Shown here in pieces: positions 1-11,600 of a stretch of DNA of 64,000 bases. A program made the translations under genes and the position numbers. Positions within the stretch are counted from its first letter, which is position 1, and the number at the start of each line of letters is the position of its first letter. This DNA is from Heracleum sosnowskyi (Eukaryota; Streptophyta; Magnoliopsida; Apiales; Apiaceae), in contig CM061243.1 of the NCBI GenBank assembly GCA_030848705.1, forward strand, positions 110,818,674-110,882,673. Direction: 5' to 3'. The notes under the pieces are model-generated. The model was not told the DNA's origin, searched no databases, and saw only the letters and a list, made by a program, of their open reading frames with translations.

Positions 1-698
1 ATTGATTAAGGCAGGGCCTCTAAAACCCACGCCCAGGAGACATAGTTTCTAGGCGTGGCACCCTAGAACGTCTCCTAGGCGGGGATACCAACGCCAAGAA
101 ATTGATTAAGGCAGGGCCTCTAAAACCCACGCCCAGGAGACATAGTTTCTAGGCGTGGCACCCTAGAACGTCTCCTAGGCGGGGATACCAACGCCAAGAA
201 ATTGATTAAGGCAGGGCCTCTAAAACCCACGCCCAGGAGACATAGTTTCTAGGCGTGGCAACCTAGAACGTCTCCTAGGCGGGGATACCAACGCCAAGAA
301 ATTGATTAAGGCAGGGCCTCTAAAATCCACGCCCAGGAGACATAGTTTCTAGGCGTGGCAACCTAGAACGTCTCCTAGGCGGGGATACCAACGCCAAGAA
401 ACTGATTAAGGCAGGGCCTCTAAAACCCACGCCCAGGAGACATAGTTTCTAGGCGTGGCAGCCTAGAATGTCTCCTAGGCGGGGGTACCCACGCCCAGAA
501 GCTCCTTGAGCCCATCTTCAAAGATCCACGCCCAGGAGACATAGTTTCTAGGCGTGGCAGCCTAGAACGTCTCCTAGGCGGGGGTACCCACGCCCAGAAG
601 CTCCTTGAGCCAATCTTCAAAGACCCACGCCCAGGAGATATAGTTCCTAGGCGTGGCAACCTAGGATGTCTCCTAGGCGGGGGTATGCACGCCCAGAA
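1..698. repeat. 100-bp minisatellite array, about 7 units
   Basis: Five contiguous 100-bp units (starting at 1, 101, 201, 301 and 401) are followed by two diverged units of about 99 bp (501 and 600). The array stops at about 698. The first units differ by only a few bases, while the last two differ in their first 25 bases (gctccttgag replaces attgattaag). Each unit contains CCCAGGAGAC and, about 45 bp further on, GTCTCCTAGG, so each could fold as an imperfect hairpin. There are no spacers, so this is not a CRISPR array. It lies just upstream of a polypurine tract and LTR, in the 3' UTR position of a plus-strand retrotransposon. The array runs off the left edge, so its true length is unknown. 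Confidence 0.95.
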
Positions 699-857
699 CA
701 CAGATTTTCCAAGAAATAAAGGGAAAAATTATTATTAATTATTTTCCAGGAAAGTGGAACAAAAATTCGTGAAAAGTAAGATCTCGAATCTCGAAAAATG
801 ACAGTTATAACTTCTACGAAAACCCCTGGGAGATTTTCCCAGAAGTTGGGGGGCAAA
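699..857 (+). other. 3' UTR end and polypurine tract of a Ty3/gypsy element
   Basis: This is non-coding sequence between the minisatellite and the LTR. It ends in a purine-rich tract at about 843-857 (aagttggggggcaaa) immediately before the TG of the LTR. That is the expected position of the plus-strand primer for reverse transcription of a plus-oriented element. Confidence 0.6.
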
Positions 858-1361
858 TGATATGGTCAGAAAAGTAATTATATAATATAATTGACAAGTC
901 AATGGAAAGGCCGATATTTAAGGCCCGTCACCCTAATTATTCATTAATTTCGTAATTAATGAATAGGGAAAATATACAGCTCATAAAAAGAGTCCGAATT
1001 ATGGCAAATTAGTCAAAGAAGGATCCAGAATCCCAATTAAAGGCAATTAATTAGTCATAACCTTTATCGACAAGGAAGAGACTTATCCTGCAAGCAATAC
1101 AATGCTCATCCAATATAAAAAAGGAGACTTATTCGCTAAGACTCCTAAACATACCATAAATACTAGGCTCCAGACACCTATATAAGGTCCCTGATCCTAC
1201 AATCAGAACTACGTCTTTGGCTTGATTCTCAATAACGATTTGAGATACGTAGGCATCTTGTGAGGACCAATTTAGTCCGGAAACACGAGTGCAACCATTA
1301 AAGCTCGAAGCTCATTAAACCTTAGCATTAATTACACAAGCACGTTTTTTAATCCATAACA
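858..1361 (+). mobile_element. 3' LTR of a Tat-like Ty3/gypsy element
   Basis: The segment starts TGATATGG and ends CCATAACA, which are near-inverted termini, and it directly follows a polypurine tract. A TATA box (tatataagg, about 1179-1187) is followed at 1203-1255 by a block reading cagaactacgt, gcttgattctc, atacgtaggca. The same block appears on the minus strand of the Tat LTR near 6845-6905, so the two LTRs look related. The length is 504 bp. The rest of the element lies outside the window, so the 5' LTR and the target-site duplication cannot be checked. Confidence 0.65.
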
Positions 1362-3357
1362 CCCGTGATATTTTTAGAAGTGTTTTAATTATATTAATTG
1401 TATTTATTAAAAAAATATGTTGACATGTTAAAATAAGTAAGTTTTTTTAATAAAGACAAATAGGAAAGCTAACATGTTTTAATTAAAAAAAAGTAACTAC
1501 CTATAATATTTTTAGATGTGTTTTAATTATATTAATTGTATTTGTTAAAAAAATACGTTCACTTGTTAAAATAGGTAAGTTTTTTTTAATAATTAAAAGT
1601 ATTAAAATAAGTTTTAAAATATATAAGTAAGGGTTGCACTTGATATTTTTGGAAAAAAGAGATTTTAGTGATAAAAAATATAAAAGGTAATATATTTTAA
1701 TTTAAAGGTAATTGGACGTGATATTTTATATTATTTTATTATTTATTAAATAGAGTATTAAAATAGGTTTTAAATAAATAAGTAAGGATTGCACCTCATA
1801 TTTTTGGAAAACATAGATTTTATTAATAACAAACATAAAAGGTAATATGTTTTAATTTAAAGATAATTGTAATGATATTTTTGGAAAAGGAGTAGATTTT
1901 GTTAGAAAAAAATATTTTAATTATAAAGGCAATCATCTAGTTACTATTTTTATTTTATTTTTTATTATTTATTAAATAGAATAAAAGACCGAAAACCGAA
2001 ACCAAAATTTTCAATGTTAAACATAGTTAGGTTAAAATGATATTTTAAAAAAATTCAAATATAACCGAAAATCAAAACTTTCAATGTTAAACATAGTTAG
2101 ATTAAAATGATATTTTAGAAAATGATATTTTAGAAAATGTAAAACATATTTAGATTATAAATATTTTTTTTTCTTATTTGTAAAGAAAATAAAAATATTC
2201 AAAAATATTTTATCTTATTTGAATTTTTTTTCTTTATTTTTAGATATTCAAGGTATGGGATGTCAAAATTGATATTTTAGAAAATGAGAAACTAAAAATA
2301 TTAATTGGAAGAGAAAGTAACAAATAAATTATAAAAATCTATATAATACGTATTGTAAAAAGGATATTTTATAAAATGACAAATTAAAAGAATTAATTGG
2401 AACAAAAAATAATAAATAAAGAATTAAATTTTATATGTTAAATTACAAAATGAGAAATTGTAAATGTTAATTCGAACATAAAAAATAGATAAATAATGCA
2501 AATACAATAGATAATTTAAATAAATTTAAAATTATAGAGTGTGATAAATTATAATACGTGAAATAGTAATAAAACTGAATCCTCTCACCAAGTAGAACCA
2601 AAATGCTATAAGTCTAAAACTATTTATATTTTTTCCATATTCAGATCATTCGAAAGAGATGTGATAGTAAAAAGATATATCATGCTTCATATCTTTTTTC
2701 TTCTTACTTCATGTTGTTCTTTTTCTTTTTACAATCTACAGGTGTATTATGACTTTCAAGGATGATAGCTTATTATTTTGAAGTTGCCAATAAATACCTT
2801 AAGTAGACGCTTAATTTTTTTTTCTTCTGCGTGATCAATGTGTCCAACCCTACTACCATTTATATGTGCATCCTGGTAACTTGACAATAATACAATTCCA
2901 TAAAAGATTTGATTTGTAATAGCTTTCGTTATCCTAAAAAGAAAGAAGTATATTTGTAGCAGTGTATCCTAAATTTAAACAAATTAGATCCCATATTTCC
3001 ATTTTTTTATTAGATTTCAATATTATTTGATTTTTATGTAGTAAAATATAGTGAAATATTAATGTAGAATAAAAATTTCCCGAATTTTGATTATATTATT
3101 AATTTATTAATTCGAAAAAGTACCGAAAATCAAAAACTAACCGAAAACTGAAAACTGAAACTTTCAATGTTTCGGCTTTAATAATATAGTATAGATTATT
3201 TTAATAAATAATAAAATAATATTATTAATGTCTCATTTATCTTCCTCACCCCATTTGTATTATTTATTTATTTTTTCTATATTACAATTAATATTTAAAT
3301 TTCTCATTTTATAATTTATCATATTGATTTTTAATTGTCACCCCGTGCTTATAGGCT
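1362..3357. repeat. AT-rich degenerate repeat region, possibly Helitron-derived
   Basis: No credible gene is present in these 2 kb. A block starting at about 1367 recurs at about 1506 (tatttttaga, then ttttaattatattaattgta). A second block near 1623 recurs near 1780. The phrase ccgaaaa...ctttcaatg occurs at about 1988, 2065 and 3120-3172. The stretch at 3165-3196, read on the minus strand, starts TCTATACTATATTATTAAAG, which resembles plant Helitron 5' ends. A CCCGTGC...CTAGT phrase at 3342-3360 resembles a Helitron 3' end. No replication-helicase coding sequence is visible. The Helitron assignment is tentative. Confidence 0.35.
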
Positions 3358-3383
3358 AGTATATATATATATATATATATATA
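3358..3383. repeat. (AT)n microsatellite
   Basis: An uninterrupted AT dinucleotide run of about 24 bp lies immediately after the CTAGT phrase and before the palindrome-rich region upstream of the FAR1-like gene. Confidence 0.9.
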
Positions 3384-4195
3384 GGTTTTGGTCCACAACC
3401 ACGGGTGGTTGTGGAAAATGTCACAATCACCAAATCTGAGCCTCCATAACCAAACATTGCGGAGGTAAAAATTACCAAACTGCTCTCACCACGCAACCTA
3501 TCATTGCGGATGCCGCAGTGTATCATTACACATGCTATATTTTTTTAATTACAGATACTTTAAAATAATTACAAATATTGATTAAAAAAATATTATTCAA
3601 TCTCAAAAATAGAAAAATTAGAAATACAAGGTAAAACATTTGAAAAGATTGATTAGAACCATTTTTATTATTTTTAAAAAATAAAAATAAAAAACTAGCA
3701 ATAATACACAACTTTTTTTGAACGAGTGACTATCTGTATGATTTCACATGTGTTTCACTATAGTTTGACCTAAAAATTATAATTAATAATGATAAATGCA
3801 ATAAAAAGTATCTATCCTAAAGTATAAAGGATATTTAGGATTTTTTATAAATTTATTTTATTTTTTGACTACATATTTAATTATTAAAAGCCAAAAAACG
3901 AATTAAAAAAATAAAAAGTTCCCCCCGCAATGAGGCATTGTGGGGGTAATAAATCAAACCATCATTAAATGCTTAACACTTAGGTAGGTGGCTGCATTTA
4001 ATGAGCCACCCCCCGCAATGAGTCATTGCGGGAGTCCTGTCCTCCGCAATGTTTCATTGCGGGAGTCGAGACCTGGTACCTTTCCCTACTCCCCTTTTTC
4101 CAACATTCCTTTTTCTTTTCTTCTTCCCCTTTTCTCCCACCATTTTCTTTCTTGCACTTTGGAGTACAAAAATTAATGTTAGTCCTCTAATTAGT
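3384..4195. other. Palindrome-rich non-coding region upstream of the FAR1-like pseudogene
   Basis: There is no gene here. A perfect inverted repeat occupies 3393-3414 (ccacaaccac, gg, gtggttgtgg). Three near-perfect palindromes built on CCGCAATG..CATTGCGG lie at 3921-3946, 4011-4033 and 4041-4065. Single half-sites (cattgcgg) occur near 3467 and 3507. The rest is AT-rich. This could be the terminal or promoter region of a Mutator-like element, but no matching terminal inverted repeat was found on the other side of the gene. Confidence 0.5.
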
Positions 4196-6678
4196 ATGGC
4201 TTCATTTTTATTTGGTGATTCTAGTTCATCTAGTGAACATAATGGTTACGATTATTATACACCGCCCGTTACAAAAAATCGTGCTTTTTGTAAATTATTT
4301 GTTGATGATGAAATTATAGATGTTGATAGTAATGATAATGTTGGTAAACAAAAAATGAATATGGATGAAACTATAGATGTTGATAGTAATGATATTGTTG
4401 GTAAACAAAAAATGAATATGGATGAAACTATAGATGTTGATGGTGATGATAATGTTGGTGGAAATGATTGTGATTTTAATGATGAAGAAGAAGAGGATAT
4501 TATGATGGAGGAAAATGATGATGATAATGATAGGGATGATGATAATGATTGTGAGTGTACATTTTTGAATATCAATGATGTTGTGCCTTGTGTTGGTATG
4601 ATTTTTGATACATTAGATGATACGGAAAAGTTTTATAGGGATTATGGTCGAAATATCGGATTCGATATAATAATTAGGAATACTCATAGACATACACGTA
4701 GTCATGATCCATCATCTCGTATGTTTATTTTTGTAAGAAAGGTGGAAGATTGGCACCAGATTCTCATGGTAAAGAAAAACGAATTAGAGATGTAATTCCA
4801 CGAACGGATTGTCGTGCAAGAATGTGTGTTGCTCATCTAGTGAAAATGAACAAATGGAAAATAACTTCGATCAAGTTAAAGCACAATCATGTTATGGTAA
4901 CACCGGATAAAACACAATTTTTTAAACGGCCACACAACATAGATCTCATCACCCGATCATTGATTGAGTTGTTTAACAAATCGGGGATCGAGACGACAAA
5001 AATTATGAGATTACTTAGTGAGTCAAGTGGAGGTGTTCAAAATCTAGGGTTTTCCAAATCAAGACATACGTAATGTCATACGTGATATTCGGCGTCGAGT
5101 GTTTGATGAAGGTGATGCGGAGTGTGGTTTGGTCTTGTAACGAAAATTACAACAAGAAAGTAGTAATGGTGAATTTTTCTACCGTGTGGATGTGGATGAC
5201 GAGAATCGTGTTAGGGGTTTGGTGTGGATTGATCCTCGATCCATGAACACTTACAAGAATTTTGGCGATGTGGTTATATTCGACTCAACTTATCGGACGA
5301 ACCGATATTGTATGCCTTGCATACCTATCACAGGGGTGAACCACCACTACCAAAATATCTTTTTTGGATTTGCACTCATAAGGGATGAGAAAGAGAAATC
5401 TTATAAATGGGTTTTATAAACATGGTTGGAAGTCGTAGACAACAAACCGCCCACTACAATTATTACCGATCAAGACGTTGCTTTGGGAAATGCTATTGCC
5501 GAGGTTATGCCACAAACAAAACATACATATTGTACATGGCATATAAGTAGTAAATTTCTGGAGAAGTTATCTACTTTATACACCAATTATCCGGAATTCA
5601 AAACGGACTTAAATACATGTGTTCACAAGTCGTTGACACCCACAGAATTCGAAGGTAGGTGGGAAGATTTGGTCGCGAAATACCAACTTCAAGATCATGT
5701 TTGACTAAACCAAATGTTTCGTATTAGATATCAATGGATTGGTGCTTTTACAAAACAATATTTTGCCGCCGGTATGACCACTACCTCAAGGAGCGAATCC
5801 ATGAATGCTTTTTTTGATGAATATGTGCAAGCATCTACCGGGTTGAAAGAATTCATTGAGAACTCGTAAAAGGCTTTTGAGGCATAATATCTTAGGGAGG
5901 TTAAAGACGACTACGATACCGAGGAAACGGCAAGGAGGTTAGTATTGCACTCATCCTTGGAAATTGATGCATCCAAAATTTACACGAAAGAAATGTTTAA
6001 GCGTTTTCAAAAAGAGTTGTTAAAAAGCGCATCTTATATTATGAAAAGGACTCAAAATAGTGGAAATTGGTTTAAAATGTACTTGGTTGAGAAGTCTACA
6101 TTGGTGGAGAATTGTAGAAGAAGGTATCGAATATTGGTTTCTAGTGAAGGAACGATTGAATGTGCATGTAACAAATTTGAACATTCCAGAATGCTTTGTA
6201 AACACATCATTCATTACCTAGCCAAGAAAGATAGAACCAAAATACCAAGCGATTACATCATGCCTAGGTGGACAAGGAATGGAAAAAAATTGCGGGACCT
6301 TTACCGTACACCCCTCCCGTTCTTGCTAATGTTGGTGAAACACAAACCTCAAGGTATAGTGCATTGTGTAAATCTTTTCAAAGTTTAGGTGCTATTGGTA
6401 GTTGTTCCGTCCCGCGCTTCAAGTATGTAATGAATGTGATTGAGAGAGAGAAGTGTAACGTGAACAATATTTTTCCGCAAGAAGAACATAACGAAAGAAC
6501 GCATGAGTCGTTTCGTCAAGAAGACTACCAACATGATCCGATTTTTGATCCTCCAATGTCACTAACTAAGGGACGAAAGAAGCAAGGAAGATATAAAAGT
6601 GGTATTGAAACGTCAACTTCAAATACCAAGCAAAGAAAGTGCTGGAGATGTGGGTTGATAGGAGGAAATCATTGTTAA
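4196..6678 (+). pseudogene. FAR1/FRS-like MULE transposase, broken
   Basis: The parts appear in the order typical of FAR1-related (FRS/MULE) proteins. An acidic N-terminus from ATG 4196 contains a 57-bp repeat (IDVDSND..GKQKMNMD) present two to three times. A FAR1 DNA-binding region follows at about 4590-5055 (GMIFDTLDDTEKFYRDY, later RTDCRARM and KHNH). A MULE transposase core is at about 5165-5560 (YRVDVDDENRVRGLVWIDPR, DSTYRTNRYCMP, TDQDVALGNAI). A SWIM zinc finger is at about 6155-6270 (CACNKFEHSRMLCKHIIHYL), and a final knuckle (CWRCGLIGGNHC) ends at 6675. It is disabled by frameshifts near 4745, 5058 and 6280, and by in-frame stops near 5138, at 5417, at 5702, and near 5867 and 5886. 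Family members are DNA-binding transposases or transcription factors derived from them. This copy could be either, and it cannot make a full protein. Confidence 0.85.
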
Positions 6679-6690
6679 CGGAGGAATTTA

Positions 6691-7791
6691 TGATAACAAA
6701 ATTTGAGGTTACGTGTCGGAATTAAGATCTATGATGGTGGTTCAACGACTGAATAATCGCCGGAGAACGGTGGTGATTGTATTTATAAGAAGCTGAGATC
6801 AAAGAAGTGGTGGTGGTCTCTCTGAGCTCTCAACGTCCAACCCCTTAAATTGCCTACGTACCCTATATTTTTTATAGAGATCAAGCTTCACGTAGTTCTG
6901 ACAGAACAAGGATACTAAGTCCACTAGAGATAGGACTCTTTGGTCAGAGTACAAGGGTCCTAAGTCTACTAGAGATAGGTCTCCTTGAAGATAAGCATCA
7001 AGCATACTCCATGTCGGACTAGAACTCTCAACTCATTACAAAATGTGTATCCAAGCCCACTAAGGAGAGCCCATACGATGAAGCCTAGCCCAATGACCCC
7101 AAGGCTCAACTATGACCATGCCTTCACGGATACAACATTAACCCCAAATACCGGAGCTAACATCAACCGCTACCAACTACCATATCAGTCTTTTAGTTGT
7201 AGGGACTAGTCATGGCTTACTTCAAATGCACAAGCTGATCCTTACCCCTCTATGAGGATAACCCACTAGACTACATGGCAAGTTCTCCAAAGTTATCGTC
7301 GCACCAGGTACATCTTACTCCCCCAACAAGGGCAACTTGCCAGAATACAGGAATAGACCCTTTGAGTGCATAGGCAAGCTTGATAATACCTAAATTCCCC
7401 AATAAGGATAACTTATTAGAATACAGAATCAAACCTTCATTTTATGGTCTTCTATAAATCTTCAAGGCATGTTACTCACTAAATAATATTCTGTTCCATC
7501 TCCATGTCATCTTCAAGTTGGCGCCCCAACTTAGCCCTCCATAGCATGTTGGCGCACCAGATTGTCCCTCGCTCAAGGTTGGCGTTCCAACCTTGGTCTT
7601 GGACCGGGTTGGCGCTCCAACCTTGGTCCTGACCCTGGTTGGCGCTCCAACCTTGGTCCTGACCCTGGTTTACGCTCCAAGCTCACCTCCTATTATAAAT
7701 TTATATTACCATATCCAACAACCATGTCACCCCAGCCGTTGACCATCTTCAGATAGTCAATCCTTCCCTTGTATAAATTTTGGATATAACA
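6691..7791 (-). mobile_element. 3' LTR of the minus-strand Tat element
   Basis: Read on the minus strand the LTR starts TGTTATATCC at 7791, immediately after a polypurine tract. It ends around 6691 (TTATCA) or possibly 6673 (TTAACA), so the left edge is uncertain by about 20 bp. Its 3' part contains the block cagaactacgt...gcttgatctc...tacgtaggca (about 6845-6905), shared with the LTR at 858-1361. A 30-bp tandem repeat sits at 7577-7686. Variants of TTGGCGCGCCAA are common (7519, 7549, 7579 and onward) and recur on the far side of the inserted Tekay element. That shows the two flanks belong to one element. Confidence 0.65.
7577..7686. repeat. 30-bp tandem repeat inside the Tat LTR
   Basis: Four units begin at 7577, 7607, 7637 and 7667 with ggttggcgct ccaacc (variants ggcgtt and tacgct). 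The repeat core is a degraded form of the TTGGCGCGCCAA word that marks this element. Confidence 0.85.
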
Positions 7792-7805
7792 ACTACCCCC
7801 AAGTC
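7792..7805 (-). other. Polypurine tract of the Tat element
   Basis: On the minus strand the tract reads gacttgggggtagt directly before the TG of the 3' LTR, the expected site for plus-strand DNA priming. Confidence 0.65.
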
Positions 7806-8611
7806 TCTATTGTATTTGAAAAATGCAAAGAGACTTTTATAAGTCAAAACTAGAAATTTATAGATTATCTCCTCAATGTTGACGCTCCAATGTCTTTTGA
7901 CGCGCCAATATAATTTTGGAGCGCCAACGGAACTCCAGAATACAAATACATGTACGGATGCCCGTATTTTTATACGGTACATTATCAGGAGTATTTAAGC
8001 CCCGTTCCCCCCCCCCCTTTTCGTTTTATTCTCAGTTTTTCTCTCTTCAAGAACACTCTCAAGAAGCCCAATCATTTTTTCGTTCAAAACAGCCTCAAAT
8101 CTCTGTCATTCGTCAAATCGATTGCAACCCGTCAATCTTCACTACTCAAGGTACATTTTGAATCCTTTTTTTTGTAGATTTCACCATGTATTCTGTTAGA
8201 TCTAAGTGTTTTAAGTTTTGTACTTTTCGTGTTCTTCGTGTGTTCATATGTATATTGTTGGCGCGCCACTCAATTTGGCGCGGTAACCCTATAGAGATTG
8301 TTGTACTTGTAGATGGTATATCGATCCCCCTTCGTTAGTTACATGACATTTAGACAATCCACGTTGGCGCGATAACCCTTTATAGAAAAGATGTGTTCCC
8401 CCGCTTATCTTCTTTTCTTCTTGGCTTGCAGCTGGCTAAAAGGGGGAACGCATCCTCATCATCTCCCTTCCATCCATTCAAATATTTCAACAAGAGGGTT
8501 GGTCTTCCCTCAACACCATTCCACTATCCTTCTTACCAGTACTCTAGTACCAAACCCTCAGACTTGGCGCGCCTACTTGCATTACATAAATCTGACCCAT
8601 CCTTTTTAACC
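7806..8611 (+). promoter_or_regulatory. Predicted promoter and spliced 5' UTR of the Tat antisense gene
   Basis: Reading plus, a TATA-like box (tatttaa, 7992-7998) is followed by a pyrimidine-rich leader typical of a plant 5' UTR. A good intron candidate spans 8151-8431, with donor CAAG|GTACAT and acceptor GGCTTGCAG|CTGG. After it the leader runs to 8611 with no clear coding sequence and reaches the ATG at the target site (ATGTC at 8612-8616), whose second copy at 34369 opens the antisense gene. TTGGCGCG words occur at 8258, 8273, 8365 and 8564. Splicing and transcription are predicted from sequence only. Confidence 0.5.
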
Positions 8612-8616
8612 ATGTC
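8612..8616. repeat. Target-site duplication ATGTC (left copy) of Tekay-1
   Basis: ATGTC lies immediately before the TGTAACAG terminus at 8617. The identical ATGTC follows the other terminus at 34369-34373. A 5-bp duplication is what Ty3/gypsy integrases produce. Confidence 0.95.
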
Positions 8617-11600
8617 TGTAACAGCCCCAAATCTGGGGTCAGGGATTTAGGGTTGTCACAATCCATGTACTCCTTGCCTTACCTGTATTACTCACACCAT
8701 TCATAATTCGTCTGCTCATGACCCCACAACATATGTCTCACTCACACACACACACACAGGTTAGAGTCTCAGAAACGACACAATACAACAGCTACGGAAT
8801 AAATAATTTTTATTACAATACCCAAATGTCTTTTGAATCTGTTACTGATACAATTTCTAAGTATTGTTACATTACCAACTTAGCCTTCTGATGCTCACAA
8901 TCCTCTAATACCATTCATGTCTATACATAAGCTGAATGCCAAAAGCTGTAGCCTGATTCGATTGGTTTGTACTATTCCCGGGATCACTGCTATATAATAT
9001 ATATAAAATAATAGCAAGAGTGAGCGATAGCTCAGCAAGGTAATGAAAGTATGGCATAATTCTACCCTTAATTCAACCCAGAAATAAAGCGGGTATACGA
9101 CAATAATTTGTCAAAATATCTCGATACTGAAATCATTTCCTTATCGGAATGTATTCCAAAAATAGTACCATTATTGTACTTCAAATATCATTTCAGAATA
9201 CTCTGTAACTTTCGATATTCATACTATGAACAAAGTTCTAGTATAGTATAAAAGCTGAAATAACAAGATAACTCAGTATATCCTTTCCGTAAAATATCTG
9301 CTATATAAAATATAAGCAGACTATCAACATATACTTGAAAGATGAAGTTATAAGGAAAATTCAAATATCATCTTTCATATCAAACATTTACCTCATATCA
9401 TAATTTGGAAATAAAGGCAATGTAAAATATTTCCAATACATTTTCTAAACTCATCTGATTCCATATATCTTTTTCATAAAATCAAATACCTTTTTCGTAA
9501 TTTCATATGCTTTCTGATAAACTCACATACTGGAATAAACTTGAATACTCTTGAGTAACTTTCTTTCTCTGAAAACTTGCATAACACTGAATAACTTGAG
9601 TAAACTTTCTTTTTCTGAAAACTTGCATAACATATGCTCTTTCATGGATGATGAACTGTAGATGGAGATGCTAGGCGCCGAGGATACCCCTGCGATGATC
9701 AGTCGCAAGCTGTATCCCCCTGCTATTTTTCTACGTAGAAGGGAAGATAATCAGTCTCACACCGACTTACCTCCCCGCCAATCAGTTGTAGGCAGGAAGA
9801 ACAGACCCGTTCATAGACGGTCGATTCTGTTACTCTCCACTTATTCTACGGTCGGGCACTGATAATCATCTAAGGGAAGCACAGACCCGTTCACCAGTCC
9901 GTCGGCCATATTGTAATTCCCTTAGGGGACCGGCGCTACTCAGTCCCTTACATATCTCCAAGTTCGAGTAAATCCATAACACTGAAACATAAAGTTCCTT
10001 TCCCTTTTTCCCCAAGTATACAACTCCACAAAGTAGTCGTATCTGGTTGGAAAGGAAATTCACTCATATTTCCCAGGCTGATGCCTGTTAATGGATATCA
10101 CTGATTTCACTGATCTTACTTCTCGAGTTTTGAGGAAGTAATCAAAATCATTTTGATGGTAGTATATCAGACTGATAATTGAATAGTTTCAAAAAGATTT
10201 AGGACCGGGCAGTCCACTTGGAACAAACATTAAATCTTGAGAAAGGTCCCATGAGTCTTTGTAGTTTGAGCAATCATTTAAGTCTTTCTGGATATAGACT
10301 TAAAAGGGAAATAGATTTGGGAACCTTCTCTAATTATATTTATAATTGTCTGAATAAAACTGTATTAGTTATCTAGGGTTAAAGAATGGTTTTCACAAAA
10401 TACTTCCTCAAGAAAGAGGGCTTTAAATAATTAATAAAAACTATATTTAATAAAGAATATTTATTTAGAAGTAATTCCCAAATACTTCCTTAAGAAAATA
10501 ATGGATAATAGTATAATAATATAACCCTAGATAACAACTGATACCATTCCCGGTCCGTAGAATAAATACAGAGTATATACCCCCTACTGAGGGTTTCTTA
10601 ACATATCAGCTCCAAAAATATTGCTAGAACCATAGCTTATAAGTCCAACTTAAATCATTATATGTATCAATTTGAACTCATGAAAACGTACATATATCTC
10701 ATACTCCAAATCCAATTACATTTGGAAATCATACCATATGCAGTTGTTCAACAACATACATGCATCGTATATATATCATAAAGCCGTTTTCATGCCTTTT
10801 ACTCTAAGCATGCTTTCAAAACAGGTATTATATCATCACAACAATAGTTTAAAAAGAGGGTTTGAAAACTTGCATGCATCTATCATATGCATATATTACG
10901 TCTCAACATTTTTAATACCATTACATCTATATACGATGTAAGGTTTGAAAACATGCATAATATCATATCGTATGCATCATTAGTATAATTAATGGAAAAC
11001 ATAGCATGGAATAAGAAAACTTGCATCTAGTATATGCATACTTTAAAAAATATGGTTTTAGAAACTTGCTTGATGCTCGAGAGGTGATAGGGCTCGTGAC
11101 AATGTCGAACCATCTAGACAAAGTCAAACGAAAACACACGGTTAATCCCCTCGATAAACCACTTATAACTCAATGCTTAAACACGTAAGCGAAACACAAC
11201 CAAGGCATTACTTGCTCGCTCTTGCGTCACACTAAGTCCATGTTATTCGTCAAATACTTATATCATAAGTTTGGTTCGAAATCCATCCTCAAATCCAAGT
11301 TATACTTAACCATTTGGAACCTTGGTTTCTAAGTCTCGTTTTCAGTGGTTTTCACTTGCGCGACCTCGGCTAAAACATTTTTATAAAATCGAAAACTATT
11401 CTTTTTAATCCGAAACCTTCACACAAGGCTCTCTAACTGTCCTTAGCATTATATCACAAAGTTTCACATTTTAATTCGACTCTTAAAGGTCTTTGACGTA
11501 GCATCAAAGTGGTTACATTTCTGCGATGAAACCTCTCGAACCACGATTACTAAAACTAGCATAACTCTTAAACCGTTCGGCCAAATTAGGCGAACCACAT

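Noticed and set aside
1..698. Regular 100-bp repeats suggesting a CRISPR-like array
   Set aside because: Units are contiguous with no unique spacers, and the context is a plant retrotransposon 3' UTR.
3988..4176. Short frames just upstream of the FAR1-like gene as separate genes
   Set aside because: They are built from the palindromes and a pyrimidine-rich leader and overlap the gene in another frame.
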